Source: a bacterium (GTDB taxonomy: Bacteria; 4484-113; JAGGVC01). From it: a stretch of DNA of 38,941 nt. The first letter of the stretch is position 1. The number at the start of each line of letters is the position of its first letter. The stretch spans positions 1 to 38,941 of the forward strand of contig JABRWB010000011.1 in NCBI GenBank assembly GCA_039961635.1, written 5' to 3'. The notes beneath the pieces were generated by a model. That model had not been told where the DNA came from. It ran no database searches and saw only the letters and a program-made list of their open reading frames with translations. Of this stretch, positions 7,623 to 14,481 are shown one piece after another. The position numbers and the translations under genes were made by a program.

Positions 7623-8479
7623 GCCGTGGTGTTCAATCCGCCGGATGCAAGGCTGACGAATCCAACCTTCCTTGCTGTGGCAATCTGGGCCATGATATTT
7701 TCGGCGGCGACGTCCAGGAGCCTGTTGTTCGATTCGATCATCTTTTCGGCTTCGAGCATCGCGATCCTGCGGTTGACTTCGCGAAGCTCTTTTTCCACCA
7801 GCGCTTCCCGCAGCTTTTCGCCGCGCCGGCCGCTCGCGTCTTGCGCTTTCTCCGCGGCTCCGGCCGCGGACGCGCGCGCGTCGCGCCTGATTTCGCTCAA
7901 CCGTCCTTGCAGGACGTCCAGCTTTTCTTCCAGCCGTTTCGTTTCGCGGATTCTGGCCGCTTCTCCGTCCGGGCGCGGATTCGCGTCTCCGGCCCTGGGA
8001 GGCTGGACGGATGTGTCCGCTCGGCCTGTGCCGCCCATCCGCTCGCGCTCCGCGAAGGTGGCCGCATCCTGTTCGCGGACGCCGGGTCCATGTTCAATCC
8101 CGGTCTCGCCGCGCGGTGAGGGTTCAGGCGGAGAATCCGGCGCGGCCCCCAGGCCGGCGCGCGCGCGGTCTTCAGCAAGCCTCGCTTCGGCGGCCCTGCC
8201 GCCTGGAATGGAATAAACTTCCGTGCGTCCCGCTTTGATTGACAGCTTGCCGTCCACTATGGCTGCGTTGTAGCTGACTTTGGAGAGCACAACGGTATCG
8301 CCGCGCTCCGCAGCCTCGCGCGTAAACTGGCGCAAGTTGCCGAGTTCCTGGGATGTGACCGCGGGGGCGGAATCGCGGGCGGTCGCGCTGCGCAGGACTC
8401 CCGGTTCGCCGGGATCCAGCTTGTACCGAAGAATCGTCGTCGTAAGGTCGAATGGCACCTTCAGAGCAACCACCTCCAT
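7619..8479 (-). CDS. Uncharacterised coiled-coil protein
   Basis: I do not recognise the family. The product of about 286 residues has a conserved-looking N-terminal part (V-P-F-D-L-T-T-T-I-L-R-Y-K-L), a Pro/Gly/Arg-rich middle, a long charged heptad-like coiled coil (about 165-250, many Arg/Glu/Ala) and a C-terminal segment with N-N-R-L-L-D-V-A-A-E-N-I-M. There is no signal peptide or membrane segment. I chose ATG 8479 because TATAAT lies 11 nt upstream; a TTG at 8491 overlaps that box and is unlikely to be the start. It is translationally coupled to the modA-like gene downstream. A structural or filament-associated role is possible but unsupported. Confidence 0.6.
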   Translation of the reverse strand: MEVVALKVPFDLTTTILRYKLDPGEPGVLRSATARDSAPAVTSQELGNLRQFTREAAERGDTVVLSKVSYNAAIVDGKLSIKAGRTEVYSIPGGRAAEARLAEDRARAGLGAAPDSPPEPSPRGETGIEHGPGVREQDAATFAERERMGGTGRADTSVQPPRAGDANPRPDGEAARIRETKRLEEKLDVLQGRLSEIRRDARASAAGAAEKAQDASGRRGEKLREALVEKELREVNRRIAMLEAEKMIESNNRLLDVAAENIMAQIATARKVGFVSLASGGLNTTA

Positions 8480-8490
8480 GCGGCCGATCA

Positions 8491-8496
8491 ATTATA
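8491..8496 (-). promoter_or_regulatory. -10 box TATAAT of the coiled-coil gene
   Basis: A perfect TATAAT on the minus strand lies 11 nt before the ATG at 8479, giving a leader of only a few nucleotides. No convincing -35 is visible. Confidence 0.4.
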
Positions 8497-8574
8497 CCCG
8501 CAATGCGGTATTCGGCGCGGCCGGTTCTTCCGCTTGACGGCACCGAGGCAGGTCAACCTAAATTTCGGCGGCGA

Positions 8575-10590
8575 TTATGTTCTGGTTGTGTACGCGATTA
8601 TCAGTTCCTCGACGCGGCTTATCGGAATCGTGCCATGGTCGATCACATGGTCGTGGAACAGTTTAAGCGTGAATTTGCTCCCCCACCTTTCCCTCAACCG
8701 GTCGCGAAGCTCCAGCATCAGGTGCTTTCCAATGACATAGCTCATCGGCTGGGTCGGAGTCTGACAGTAGCGCCGCACCTCCGCTTCGGCGTTGGGGCGT
8801 TCCAAGTGCGCCTTTTCCACGAGGAAATTTACGGCCTGCTCGTAAGTCATATCCCTGGTGTGGAGCGCGACATCGATCATCACCCTGCATGCCCGCCAGA
8901 GCTGGTCTTTTAGCTGGAACAACCTTACCCTGGGATCGGTGTAGAAGCCCTGCTCGTACATCATCTCTTCGCAGTAAAGCGCCCAGCCCTCCGCGAATAC
9001 GCTGGTGTGGTGCATGTGACGGAAGATGCGCCTTTTCTGGTTGGCGCGCGTGAGCTGCAGATGGTGGCCGGGATAGGCCTCGTGCAGCGCGGTGACGACG
9101 ATGCCGTACTTGGAGTGGCCTTTCAGCTGCTCTTCGGCGCGGTCCTTGGGAGTTCCCTTCGCAACCGTCGTCACCCAAAATATTCCCGTTTGATCGGCTT
9201 CGTACATTCCCGGCGTCAGGTAAGCCGCGTACGGGATCAACGGACGCGCGAAGTCCGGAGTTTCGACCACCTTGATTTGCTCCTTGGGCGGGAAGGACAC
9301 AAGGTCTTTTTCGATCACGAACCTGCGCGCGCGCGCCATTTCTTTGGCGTAATAGTCAACCAGGCCCGCGTTGGACGGATGTTCATCCTTAAGCGTCGCG
9401 ACGATTTTCGTCCAGTCGCGGCGCTTGTCAATTTGCTTCGCGGTGGCGGCGAGCTGGTTGAGCGTGTTTTTGTAGATCTTTTGCCCCAGCTTGTACAACT
9501 CGTCCGCGTCGAACGGAACTTCGTGGTACTTCTTGAGCTTGTTGTTGAACCGGCGCGCGCCGGCCTTCCATTCCCCATTGCTGCGGGGCAGAAGGTCGGT
9601 CTTCATCCATTCGATGTAATTATCGAGCGACCTGACGGCAGCATCGCACGCATCGCGCAAACGCTTGGCCTTGGAGGAAGCCAGCTTTCCCGCGAATTCG
9701 CGCACCGTCGTGTCGAAAAAGACGCGCGCGCCTTGCGCGCTCAGAATCGCGCTCTCCGTAAAGATGCGCGGCGGATTGTCCAGGTTCCGCATGCCGAAGA
9801 GAAGCTGTTTGGGCAGTTTCTCGGTGCGGGCTATTATCCCGTTTGCGCGGGACAGCAAATCTTTCCCGCCGCGCGTGAGAACCGAGTAGATGCCGTACAT
9901 CGGCTCGGAGAAGTACATGGATGGCGAGCGGCGCCAGTGGGGGCGGTCTCGAAGCTCTTCCAGCTCAAGTTCGATCTGGTTTTTTCCGATTTCCAAATCA
10001 ACCCGGTTGTCGGCGGACAGATCGTCCGCATTGACCATCTTCAGCTCTTCCAGCGTGTTGGACAGCACGCGTTCCCAACGCAGGAACCATTGAAGCGAAG
10101 GCTTCGAAAGTTTCGCATCGTACTCGGGCAGTCCCATATAGGTGCCGTATGTCGGGAAAAACTTGTACACGTTGTGCTCGTATTCGCGGCAAATTCTGCG
10201 GAACATCTTGTCGGCGGCCGTCAGCTTTCTGCGCCTTGGCTTGGGAAATCCTTTCACTATTCCCGGCGGCCTGCCGCGCTTGCGCTTTTCCTGCACAACC
10301 CCGGCCTCCGGGAGAGGATGCTTGCGCGGGCGGCCGCGTCCTCTCTTGGCTTGCTGCGCGGATTCGACTGGAAGAGGATGCTTGCGCGGCCTGCCGCGCT
10401 TGCGTTTTTCCGGCGGTTCCGCGGCGGCGAGCCGCTTTAGTTTGCCGGTTCCCGGCGGCCTTCCTCGACCGCGCTTTTGCGCGGTTTCCGAAACCGCAGG
10501 CAAGGGATTTTTACGCGGACTTTCCCCCTTTCGCGCGCCGGATACCGACGCCGGTGCGCCGGAGGATTCAGTTTTTTTGACTTTAGGCAT
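8575..10590 (-). CDS. DUF885 metallopeptidase with four N-terminal AT-hooks
   Basis: This 671-residue protein has two parts. Residues 1-125 are basic and unstructured and carry four AT-hook cores (R-G-R-P) at 42-45, 65-68, 85-88 and 105-108, embedded in a ~20-residue repeat with R-K-H-P-L-P; AT-hooks bind the minor groove of A/T-rich DNA. Residues ~130-671 are a DUF885 domain, a family related to zinc carboxypeptidase-like gluzincins. It has the signature H-E-A-Y-P-G-H-H at about 503-510 and E-G-W-A-L-Y from 534 as probable metal ligands. AAGGAGG just before the ATG at 10590 fixes the start; the frame is open further upstream. Most DUF885 proteins I know of are secreted or plain cytosolic and lack such a tail. 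There is no signal peptide, so this one should stay inside, possibly on the nucleoid. Confidence 0.85.
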   Translation of the reverse strand: MPKVKKTESSGAPASVSGARKGESPRKNPLPAVSETAQKRGRGRPPGTGKLKRLAAAEPPEKRKRGRPRKHPLPVESAQQAKRGRGRPRKHPLPEAGVVQEKRKRGRPPGIVKGFPKPRRRKLTAADKMFRRICREYEHNVYKFFPTYGTYMGLPEYDAKLSKPSLQWFLRWERVLSNTLEELKMVNADDLSADNRVDLEIGKNQIELELEELRDRPHWRRSPSMYFSEPMYGIYSVLTRGGKDLLSRANGIIARTEKLPKQLLFGMRNLDNPPRIFTESAILSAQGARVFFDTTVREFAGKLASSKAKRLRDACDAAVRSLDNYIEWMKTDLLPRSNGEWKAGARRFNNKLKKYHEVPFDADELYKLGQKIYKNTLNQLAATAKQIDKRRDWTKIVATLKDEHPSNAGLVDYYAKEMARARRFVIEKDLVSFPPKEQIKVVETPDFARPLIPYAAYLTPGMYEADQTGIFWVTTVAKGTPKDRAEEQLKGHSKYGIVVTALHEAYPGHHLQLTRANQKRRIFRHMHHTSVFAEGWALYCEEMMYEQGFYTDPRVRLFQLKDQLWRACRVMIDVALHTRDMTYEQAVNFLVEKAHLERPNAEAEVRRYCQTPTQPMSYVIGKHLMLELRDRLRERWGSKFTLKLFHDHVIDHGTIPISRVEELIIAYTTRT
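10261..10476 (-). repeat. Tandem AT-hook coding repeat (about 60-bp unit)
   Basis: The AT-hook region of the DUF885 gene is built from a unit of roughly 60-69 bp encoding K-R-x-R-G-R-P plus, in the middle copies, R-K-H-P-L-P. The two central copies are close at the DNA level (both contain GGATGCTTGCGCGG on the plus strand). A vestigial R-K-N-P-L-P at residues 26-31 suggests an older fifth unit. Copy number could change by recombination. Confidence 0.65.
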
Positions 10591-10612
10591 ATCAGCCTCC
10601 TTAAGGATGCAG

Positions 10613-10627
10613 CCCCGCTTCGCGGGG
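10613..10627 (-). promoter_or_regulatory. Leader stem-loop before the DUF885 ribosome site
   Basis: CCCCGC-TTC-GCGGGG forms a perfect 6-bp stem with a 3-nt loop. It lies between the predicted promoter and the AAGGAGG site of the DUF885 gene, without a T-run. It may affect mRNA stability or translation. Confidence 0.3.
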
Positions 10628-10634
10628 TATGCGG

Positions 10635-10662
10635 ATAGTACCACGAATGAAGAATAATACAA
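10635..10662 (-). promoter_or_regulatory. Candidate promoter of the DUF885 gene
   Basis: On the minus strand TTGTAT (10657-10662) and TACTAT (10635-10640) are separated by 16 bp in an A/T-rich stretch, about 45 nt before the start. The match is moderate. Confidence 0.35.
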
Positions 10663-10730
10663 AGCATATGTCTTCTTGCCATAAAATCGCAATCATTAAA
10701 AAATCGAATATTCGTTGCCGCGAAAAGCTG

Positions 10731-10736
10731 TAAAAT
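10731..10736 (+). promoter_or_regulatory. -10 box TAAAAT of the carbonic anhydrase gene, leaderless geometry
   Basis: TAAAAT ends 7 nt before the GTG start at 10744, and no ribosome site fits between them. Transcription would start at the initiation codon. Confidence 0.4.
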
Positions 10737-10743
10737 AGACGCC

Positions 10744-11415
10744 GTGGAAAAGACGGCCGGAATAATCGAAGAGCTTTTGGCTGGAACGCGGTTTTTCCGC
10801 GAAGGATATCACCGGGAAAATTCCGTGCTTTACGGCGCGCTCGGAAATCACGGCCAGTCCCCTTCGGTCATGTTCGTTTCCTGCTCCGATTCCCGATACG
10901 ATCCGGACAGAATCACCTGCTCAAAACCAGGTATGCTGTACGTTCTTCGCGTAACCGGCGCAATCGTGCCGCCGCGCGAGATTTACACGCGAAACCTGCC
11001 CATCGCGGCCGCGCTTGAGCATGGGGTCGTCCACCTCGGCGTATCGCACATTGTCGTGTGCGGCCATTCGGATTGCGGAGCGGCGAAGCTCGCCGCGAAT
11101 TTTGCCCAGCATTCCGGGGCGGGCGCAACCGAAGAAGGAGGGGAACTCAGTCAATGGATCGAAATCATTTCAGCCGCGCCCAAGCGCGCGAGCGACAGGA
11201 TCGCCGCGCGCGGAATTATGGAAGCCCCGGTTGATTTTGCGAAAACATGCGAAGAGGAACTGGTCAAAATATCGCTCGAAAACTTGATGACATATCCCGC
11301 GATCGCGGATCGCGCGGCGCGCGGCGCGCTCGAGCTTCATGGATGGTGGTTCGATATTGCATCCGGCGATATCTGCGTCTTAAACAACAACTCCGGCAAT
11401 TTCGAAGCGGCTTGA
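10744..11415 (+). CDS. Beta-class carbonic anhydrase
   Basis: This enzyme interconverts carbon dioxide and bicarbonate, feeding carboxylation and pH control in the cytoplasm. In 223 residues it has all beta-class landmarks: C47-S-D49-S-R51 (first zinc cysteine plus the Asp-Arg dyad) and H108-S-D-C111-G (the other two zinc ligands). The helix-rich N-terminus and the C-terminal G-W-W-F-D-I-A-S-G-D strand are also typical. The start is GTG at 10744, next to a -10 box and without a ribosome site. There is no signal peptide. It stands alone between divergent and unrelated neighbours. Pyruvate/PEP metabolism further down (pckA) uses CO2 chemistry, but no direct link is shown. Confidence 0.92.
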   Translation: MEKTAGIIEELLAGTRFFREGYHRENSVLYGALGNHGQSPSVMFVSCSDSRYDPDRITCSKPGMLYVLRVTGAIVPPREIYTRNLPIAAALEHGVVHLGVSHIVVCGHSDCGAAKLAANFAQHSGAGATEEGGELSQWIEIISAAPKRASDRIAARGIMEAPVDFAKTCEEELVKISLENLMTYPAIADRAARGALELHGWWFDIASGDICVLNNNSGNFEAA

Positions 11416-11522
11416 GCTACCGGCGCGACCTTGAGAACGATACAGGCAATCCCCCAATCCGGGAAAACCGCGCGATTCGCTCCGGCTTGGGGATGCGCTT
11501 TTAAAAGGGGGCTTTTACAAGG

Positions 11523-11567
11523 TAAAATCCATTCGGCCCCGCGGGCTGTTGCGGGCCAGCAAAGGAG
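11523..11567 (+). promoter_or_regulatory. Candidate -10, leader hairpin and ribosome site of the first long lipoprotein gene
   Basis: TAAAAT (11523-11528) is followed by an imperfect stem GGCCCCGC/GCGGGCC (11535-11542 with 11551-11557, one bulged C) and then AAAGGAG (11561-11567), 6 nt before the ATG at 11574. The ribosome site fixes the start; the promoter is tentative. Confidence 0.35.
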
Positions 11568-11573
11568 TCGTTT

Positions 11574-14411
11574 ATGCCATACATCCGTGTTTATTTAATA
11601 TCTGCTTTGATTTTGATTGTGGCGCTTTCGGCGGCATGCTCCGCCGGCGGCCGCAGGGGCGCCGGGCAAAAGCCGGGGCTAGCGTTGATCCCGTTCCAAT
11701 CCGGCGATCCATTCGGGGAGCTTTCCAAACTGGAGCCGCCCGCAGGTGCGGATCCCGCGGTATTCGAATTGCTTCGCGGGGAGCTTGAGAAGGCGCTTAA
11801 AGGCGCAGGGAAGCTGCGGGCATCCTCCGCCGCGCCGACCCTGACAGAAAGCAAAGTGATGGATTTGGCCTACTTGGACGACGGCGACGGCACTTACAGC
11901 CTGGCTTGGACATACCGCAACAAGGGCGACTATGACCAAAACGGAGAAGTCGGCGTTTCGGACATCACGCCGATTGCGCTCAATTTTCTGGAAAGCGCGT
12001 CCGACGAAGGCCCGCAGGATCCGGATATGGTGGTTGACGGAGACGGAAACGGCGAAATCGGCGTGTCCGACATCACTCCAATCGCAATCAACTACCTGAT
12101 AACGGTTGCCAAGTACAAAGTTGAAGGATCCGCCAACGCGAACGGGCCGTTCCAGGCGGCGGGCGAAATCGCGCTTCCGAACGCGACGCCAGGCGGCTGG
12201 TTCACCCCGATCTCATTCGATTTGGGCGCCACTCCGGCGTTCGAATATTATCGCGTCGTACCCGACGACGGGAACGGCCACAGGGGCATCCCGTCCAACG
12301 TGGCGTCCAAACCTGCGCTGAACCTTCCGCCCGATATCACTTCCGTTTCTCCGCTTTTCGCGCAAACCGGAAGCAATGTAACGTTCGTGGCGGAAGTGAC
12401 CGGGGACGCGCCGCTCGTCTACGCGTGGGACTTCGCGGGCGGGGCCACACCCGGTACATCAAGCGAGGTTTCGCCGACTGTCACAATCGGCGACGTCGGC
12501 ACCTACTCCTGCACGCTCACCGTCACCAACGATTTCGGAGAAGACGTTTTTCCGTTCACGCTTCAGGCGACCCTGGGCGCACCGCCGAATATTTCGGGAG
12601 TATCGCCCCTGTCATGCCAGACGGACGTAGACGTGACATTCACCGCCACCGTCACCGGCGAAGCGCCGCTTTCATACGAATGGGATTTCGGGGGCGGAAC
12701 CACGCCAGGAACCAGCACGGAGGCGTCACCGACCGTGCATTCCGGCGCAGTCGGCACCTACGATTGCACGCTCACCGTGACAAACTCGATCGGCAGCGAT
12801 TCATTTCCGTTCACGCTCGAAATTACGGAGCTGCCGCCCCCGCCGGTGATTCTCGACGTTCAGCCGCGGGAGGGTAACGAAGGCGAGGTTGTCACTTTCG
12901 TCGCGACAGTCGAGGGCACAGGCCCGTTCACGTATCTGTGGGATTTCCGCCCGGCGTGCGTGCCCGGACTCTCCACCGCCGCTTCGCCGGACATCACTCT
13001 GCAGACGCCCGGAACCTGGCCCGTCACGCTTGAGGTTTCCAATGCCGGCGGAAGCGACGCATTCGGATTCCAACTTACGATTGTCGATACCACGATTCCG
13101 CCTTCAATCCAATCCGTCGCTCCGACCAGCGGCGAAGAAGGAACCAACATCACCATCGCCGCGACAATAAACGGTCCCGGCCCGTTCACCTACAACTGGA
13201 ATTTCGGCGGCGGAGCTGCGCCCAACAGCTCCACCGAAGAATCGCCGACCATCACCCTCGGCGCGCCCGGCGAATACAACGCAAGCCTGTTCGTCACGAA
13301 CGCTTTCGGAAACGACAGCTACCCGTTCACGCTGACTGTCACCGCGATCGGCCAGAACTGGACGACTTACACCGTAGATAATTTCGGGATGAGCGAGCAT
13401 CCATCGCTTGCGATTATCGGCGGCAATCCGTGCATTGCATATTACGACGGCCAGAACGAAGACCTTGTGTTCGCATCCTGCAACGCGGCCGACGGAAGCG
13501 GAACCTGGACTTCCTATCCGGTTGACCAGCTCGCGAATCCCGGCGACGAGGTCGGGCGGCACTGCTCGCTCGTCTCGATAGGGGGATTGCCCGGAATCAG
13601 CTACCACATCGGCGGCGCGGACAGCGATTTGAAGTACGCCACCTGCGACGCGGCCGACGGAAGCGGCACCTGGAGCAAATACACTATTGACTCCGACGGC
13701 AAGACGGGGATGTACACCTGCGCGGCCGAGGTCGGAGGAAGGCCGGCGATCAGCTACGTGAACGCGCAAACCGGCGATCTGAAATACGCAATTTCCGACA
13801 CCGCGGATCCATCGGGATCATGGACGAATGTGATTGTGGATTCGGGCGACGTCGGTGCGTGGAATACGGTGCTGCTTTTGTCCGGAGGGGTTCCGGTGAT
13901 CGGCTATTACACTAACGACGGCGGCGGCGAATACAAAACCGCGACCGCGGACACGGCGGACGGCACGGGGAGTTGGACGATCCGATCCGTGCAGTCCGTC
14001 GGCGGCGGATTCATCGGAAGCGGCAGGCATATGGCGGCGGTCAATTCCACAATCGCGTCCGCGTTTTTCAACTTCAACGACACAAGGCTGCGCTTCGCGA
14101 TAAACGGCGCCGCCGATGCGTCGGGAAGCTGGACGTTCCGCGATGTCGACGCGCTGGGCAATTCCAGGCAGCATGTCAGCCTCGCGGCGGTGGGCGGACT
14201 GCCGTCGCTCGGCTTTTTCGACGTGACGTCTCTCGGTCTGTGGGCGGCCTGGTGCGACGCGGCGGACGGAAGCGGAACATGGACTGTCGAGCCGGTGAAG
14301 GCGGGGATCAATGTAAACTACACTTCGGTCGCGGAAGTGGACGGCAGGATCGGCATCGCTTATTACGACGTTTCGGCCGGCCAGCTTAAACTTGCCGTCC
14401 GAAATCCGTAA
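11574..14411 (+). CDS. Large lipoprotein: EF-hand pair, four PKD domains, seven propeller repeats
   Basis: This is a 945-residue surface lipoprotein with signal peptide and lipobox (L-S-A-A-C, residues 18-22). Two dockerin-like calcium loops follow, starting at D119 and about D155 (D-x-D/N-x-N-G-E then S-D-I-T-P-I-A). Four PKD domains span about 254-592, each with P-x-x-Y-x-W-[D/N]-F-x-G-G and Y-x-x-x-L-x-V-[T/S]-N. From 594 to the end there are seven repeats of ~48 residues beginning S-G-[T/S]-W and containing G-x-P-x-I-[A/S]-Y-[Y/F]. Seven such units would close one seven-bladed beta-propeller. No catalytic motif is visible; binding or adhesion is the likely role. A full-length paralog follows 70 nt downstream. 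No cohesin gene is present, so a cellulosome-type role is not supported. Confidence 0.85.
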   Translation: MPYIRVYLISALILIVALSAACSAGGRRGAGQKPGLALIPFQSGDPFGELSKLEPPAGADPAVFELLRGELEKALKGAGKLRASSAAPTLTESKVMDLAYLDDGDGTYSLAWTYRNKGDYDQNGEVGVSDITPIALNFLESASDEGPQDPDMVVDGDGNGEIGVSDITPIAINYLITVAKYKVEGSANANGPFQAAGEIALPNATPGGWFTPISFDLGATPAFEYYRVVPDDGNGHRGIPSNVASKPALNLPPDITSVSPLFAQTGSNVTFVAEVTGDAPLVYAWDFAGGATPGTSSEVSPTVTIGDVGTYSCTLTVTNDFGEDVFPFTLQATLGAPPNISGVSPLSCQTDVDVTFTATVTGEAPLSYEWDFGGGTTPGTSTEASPTVHSGAVGTYDCTLTVTNSIGSDSFPFTLEITELPPPPVILDVQPREGNEGEVVTFVATVEGTGPFTYLWDFRPACVPGLSTAASPDITLQTPGTWPVTLEVSNAGGSDAFGFQLTIVDTTIPPSIQSVAPTSGEEGTNITIAATINGPGPFTYNWNFGGGAAPNSSTEESPTITLGAPGEYNASLFVTNAFGNDSYPFTLTVTAIGQNWTTYTVDNFGMSEHPSLAIIGGNPCIAYYDGQNEDLVFASCNAADGSGTWTSYPVDQLANPGDEVGRHCSLVSIGGLPGISYHIGGADSDLKYATCDAADGSGTWSKYTIDSDGKTGMYTCAAEVGGRPAISYVNAQTGDLKYAISDTADPSGSWTNVIVDSGDVGAWNTVLLLSGGVPVIGYYTNDGGGEYKTATADTADGTGSWTIRSVQSVGGGFIGSGRHMAAVNSTIASAFFNFNDTRLRFAINGAADASGSWTFRDVDALGNSRQHVSLAAVGGLPSLGFFDVTSLGLWAAWCDAADGSGTWTVEPVKAGINVNYTSVAEVDGRIGIAYYDVSAGQLKLAVRNP

Positions 14412-14442
14412 ACCGGCTGAAGCAAAGTGGAATTTAATTGCA

Positions 14443-14465
14443 CGCGGAATCGTCCGCGGATTTTT
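14443..14465 (+). terminator. Rho-independent terminator between the two long lipoprotein genes
   Basis: CGCGGA-ATCG-TCCGCG (6-bp stem, 4-nt loop) is followed by GATTTTTC. It lies 32 nt after the first lipoprotein gene and 17 nt before the next start, so it may terminate or attenuate read-through. Confidence 0.5.
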
Positions 14466-14481
14466 CGCGCGGGGGTAAAAC

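Noticed and set aside
7040-8119. 359-codon open frame on the plus strand
   Set aside because: It is antisense to the modA-like and coiled-coil genes, Arg/Pro-rich, with no recognisable domain.
9007-10440. Long open frame on the plus strand, antisense to the DUF885 gene
   Set aside because: It is a shadow of the GC-rich real gene: no family match, no ribosome site and low-complexity Arg/Ala/Leu composition.
11928-12080. Cellulosome dockerin
   Set aside because: The loops resemble dockerin halves, but they are near the N-terminus of a lipoprotein and no cohesin or glycosidase domain is visible.
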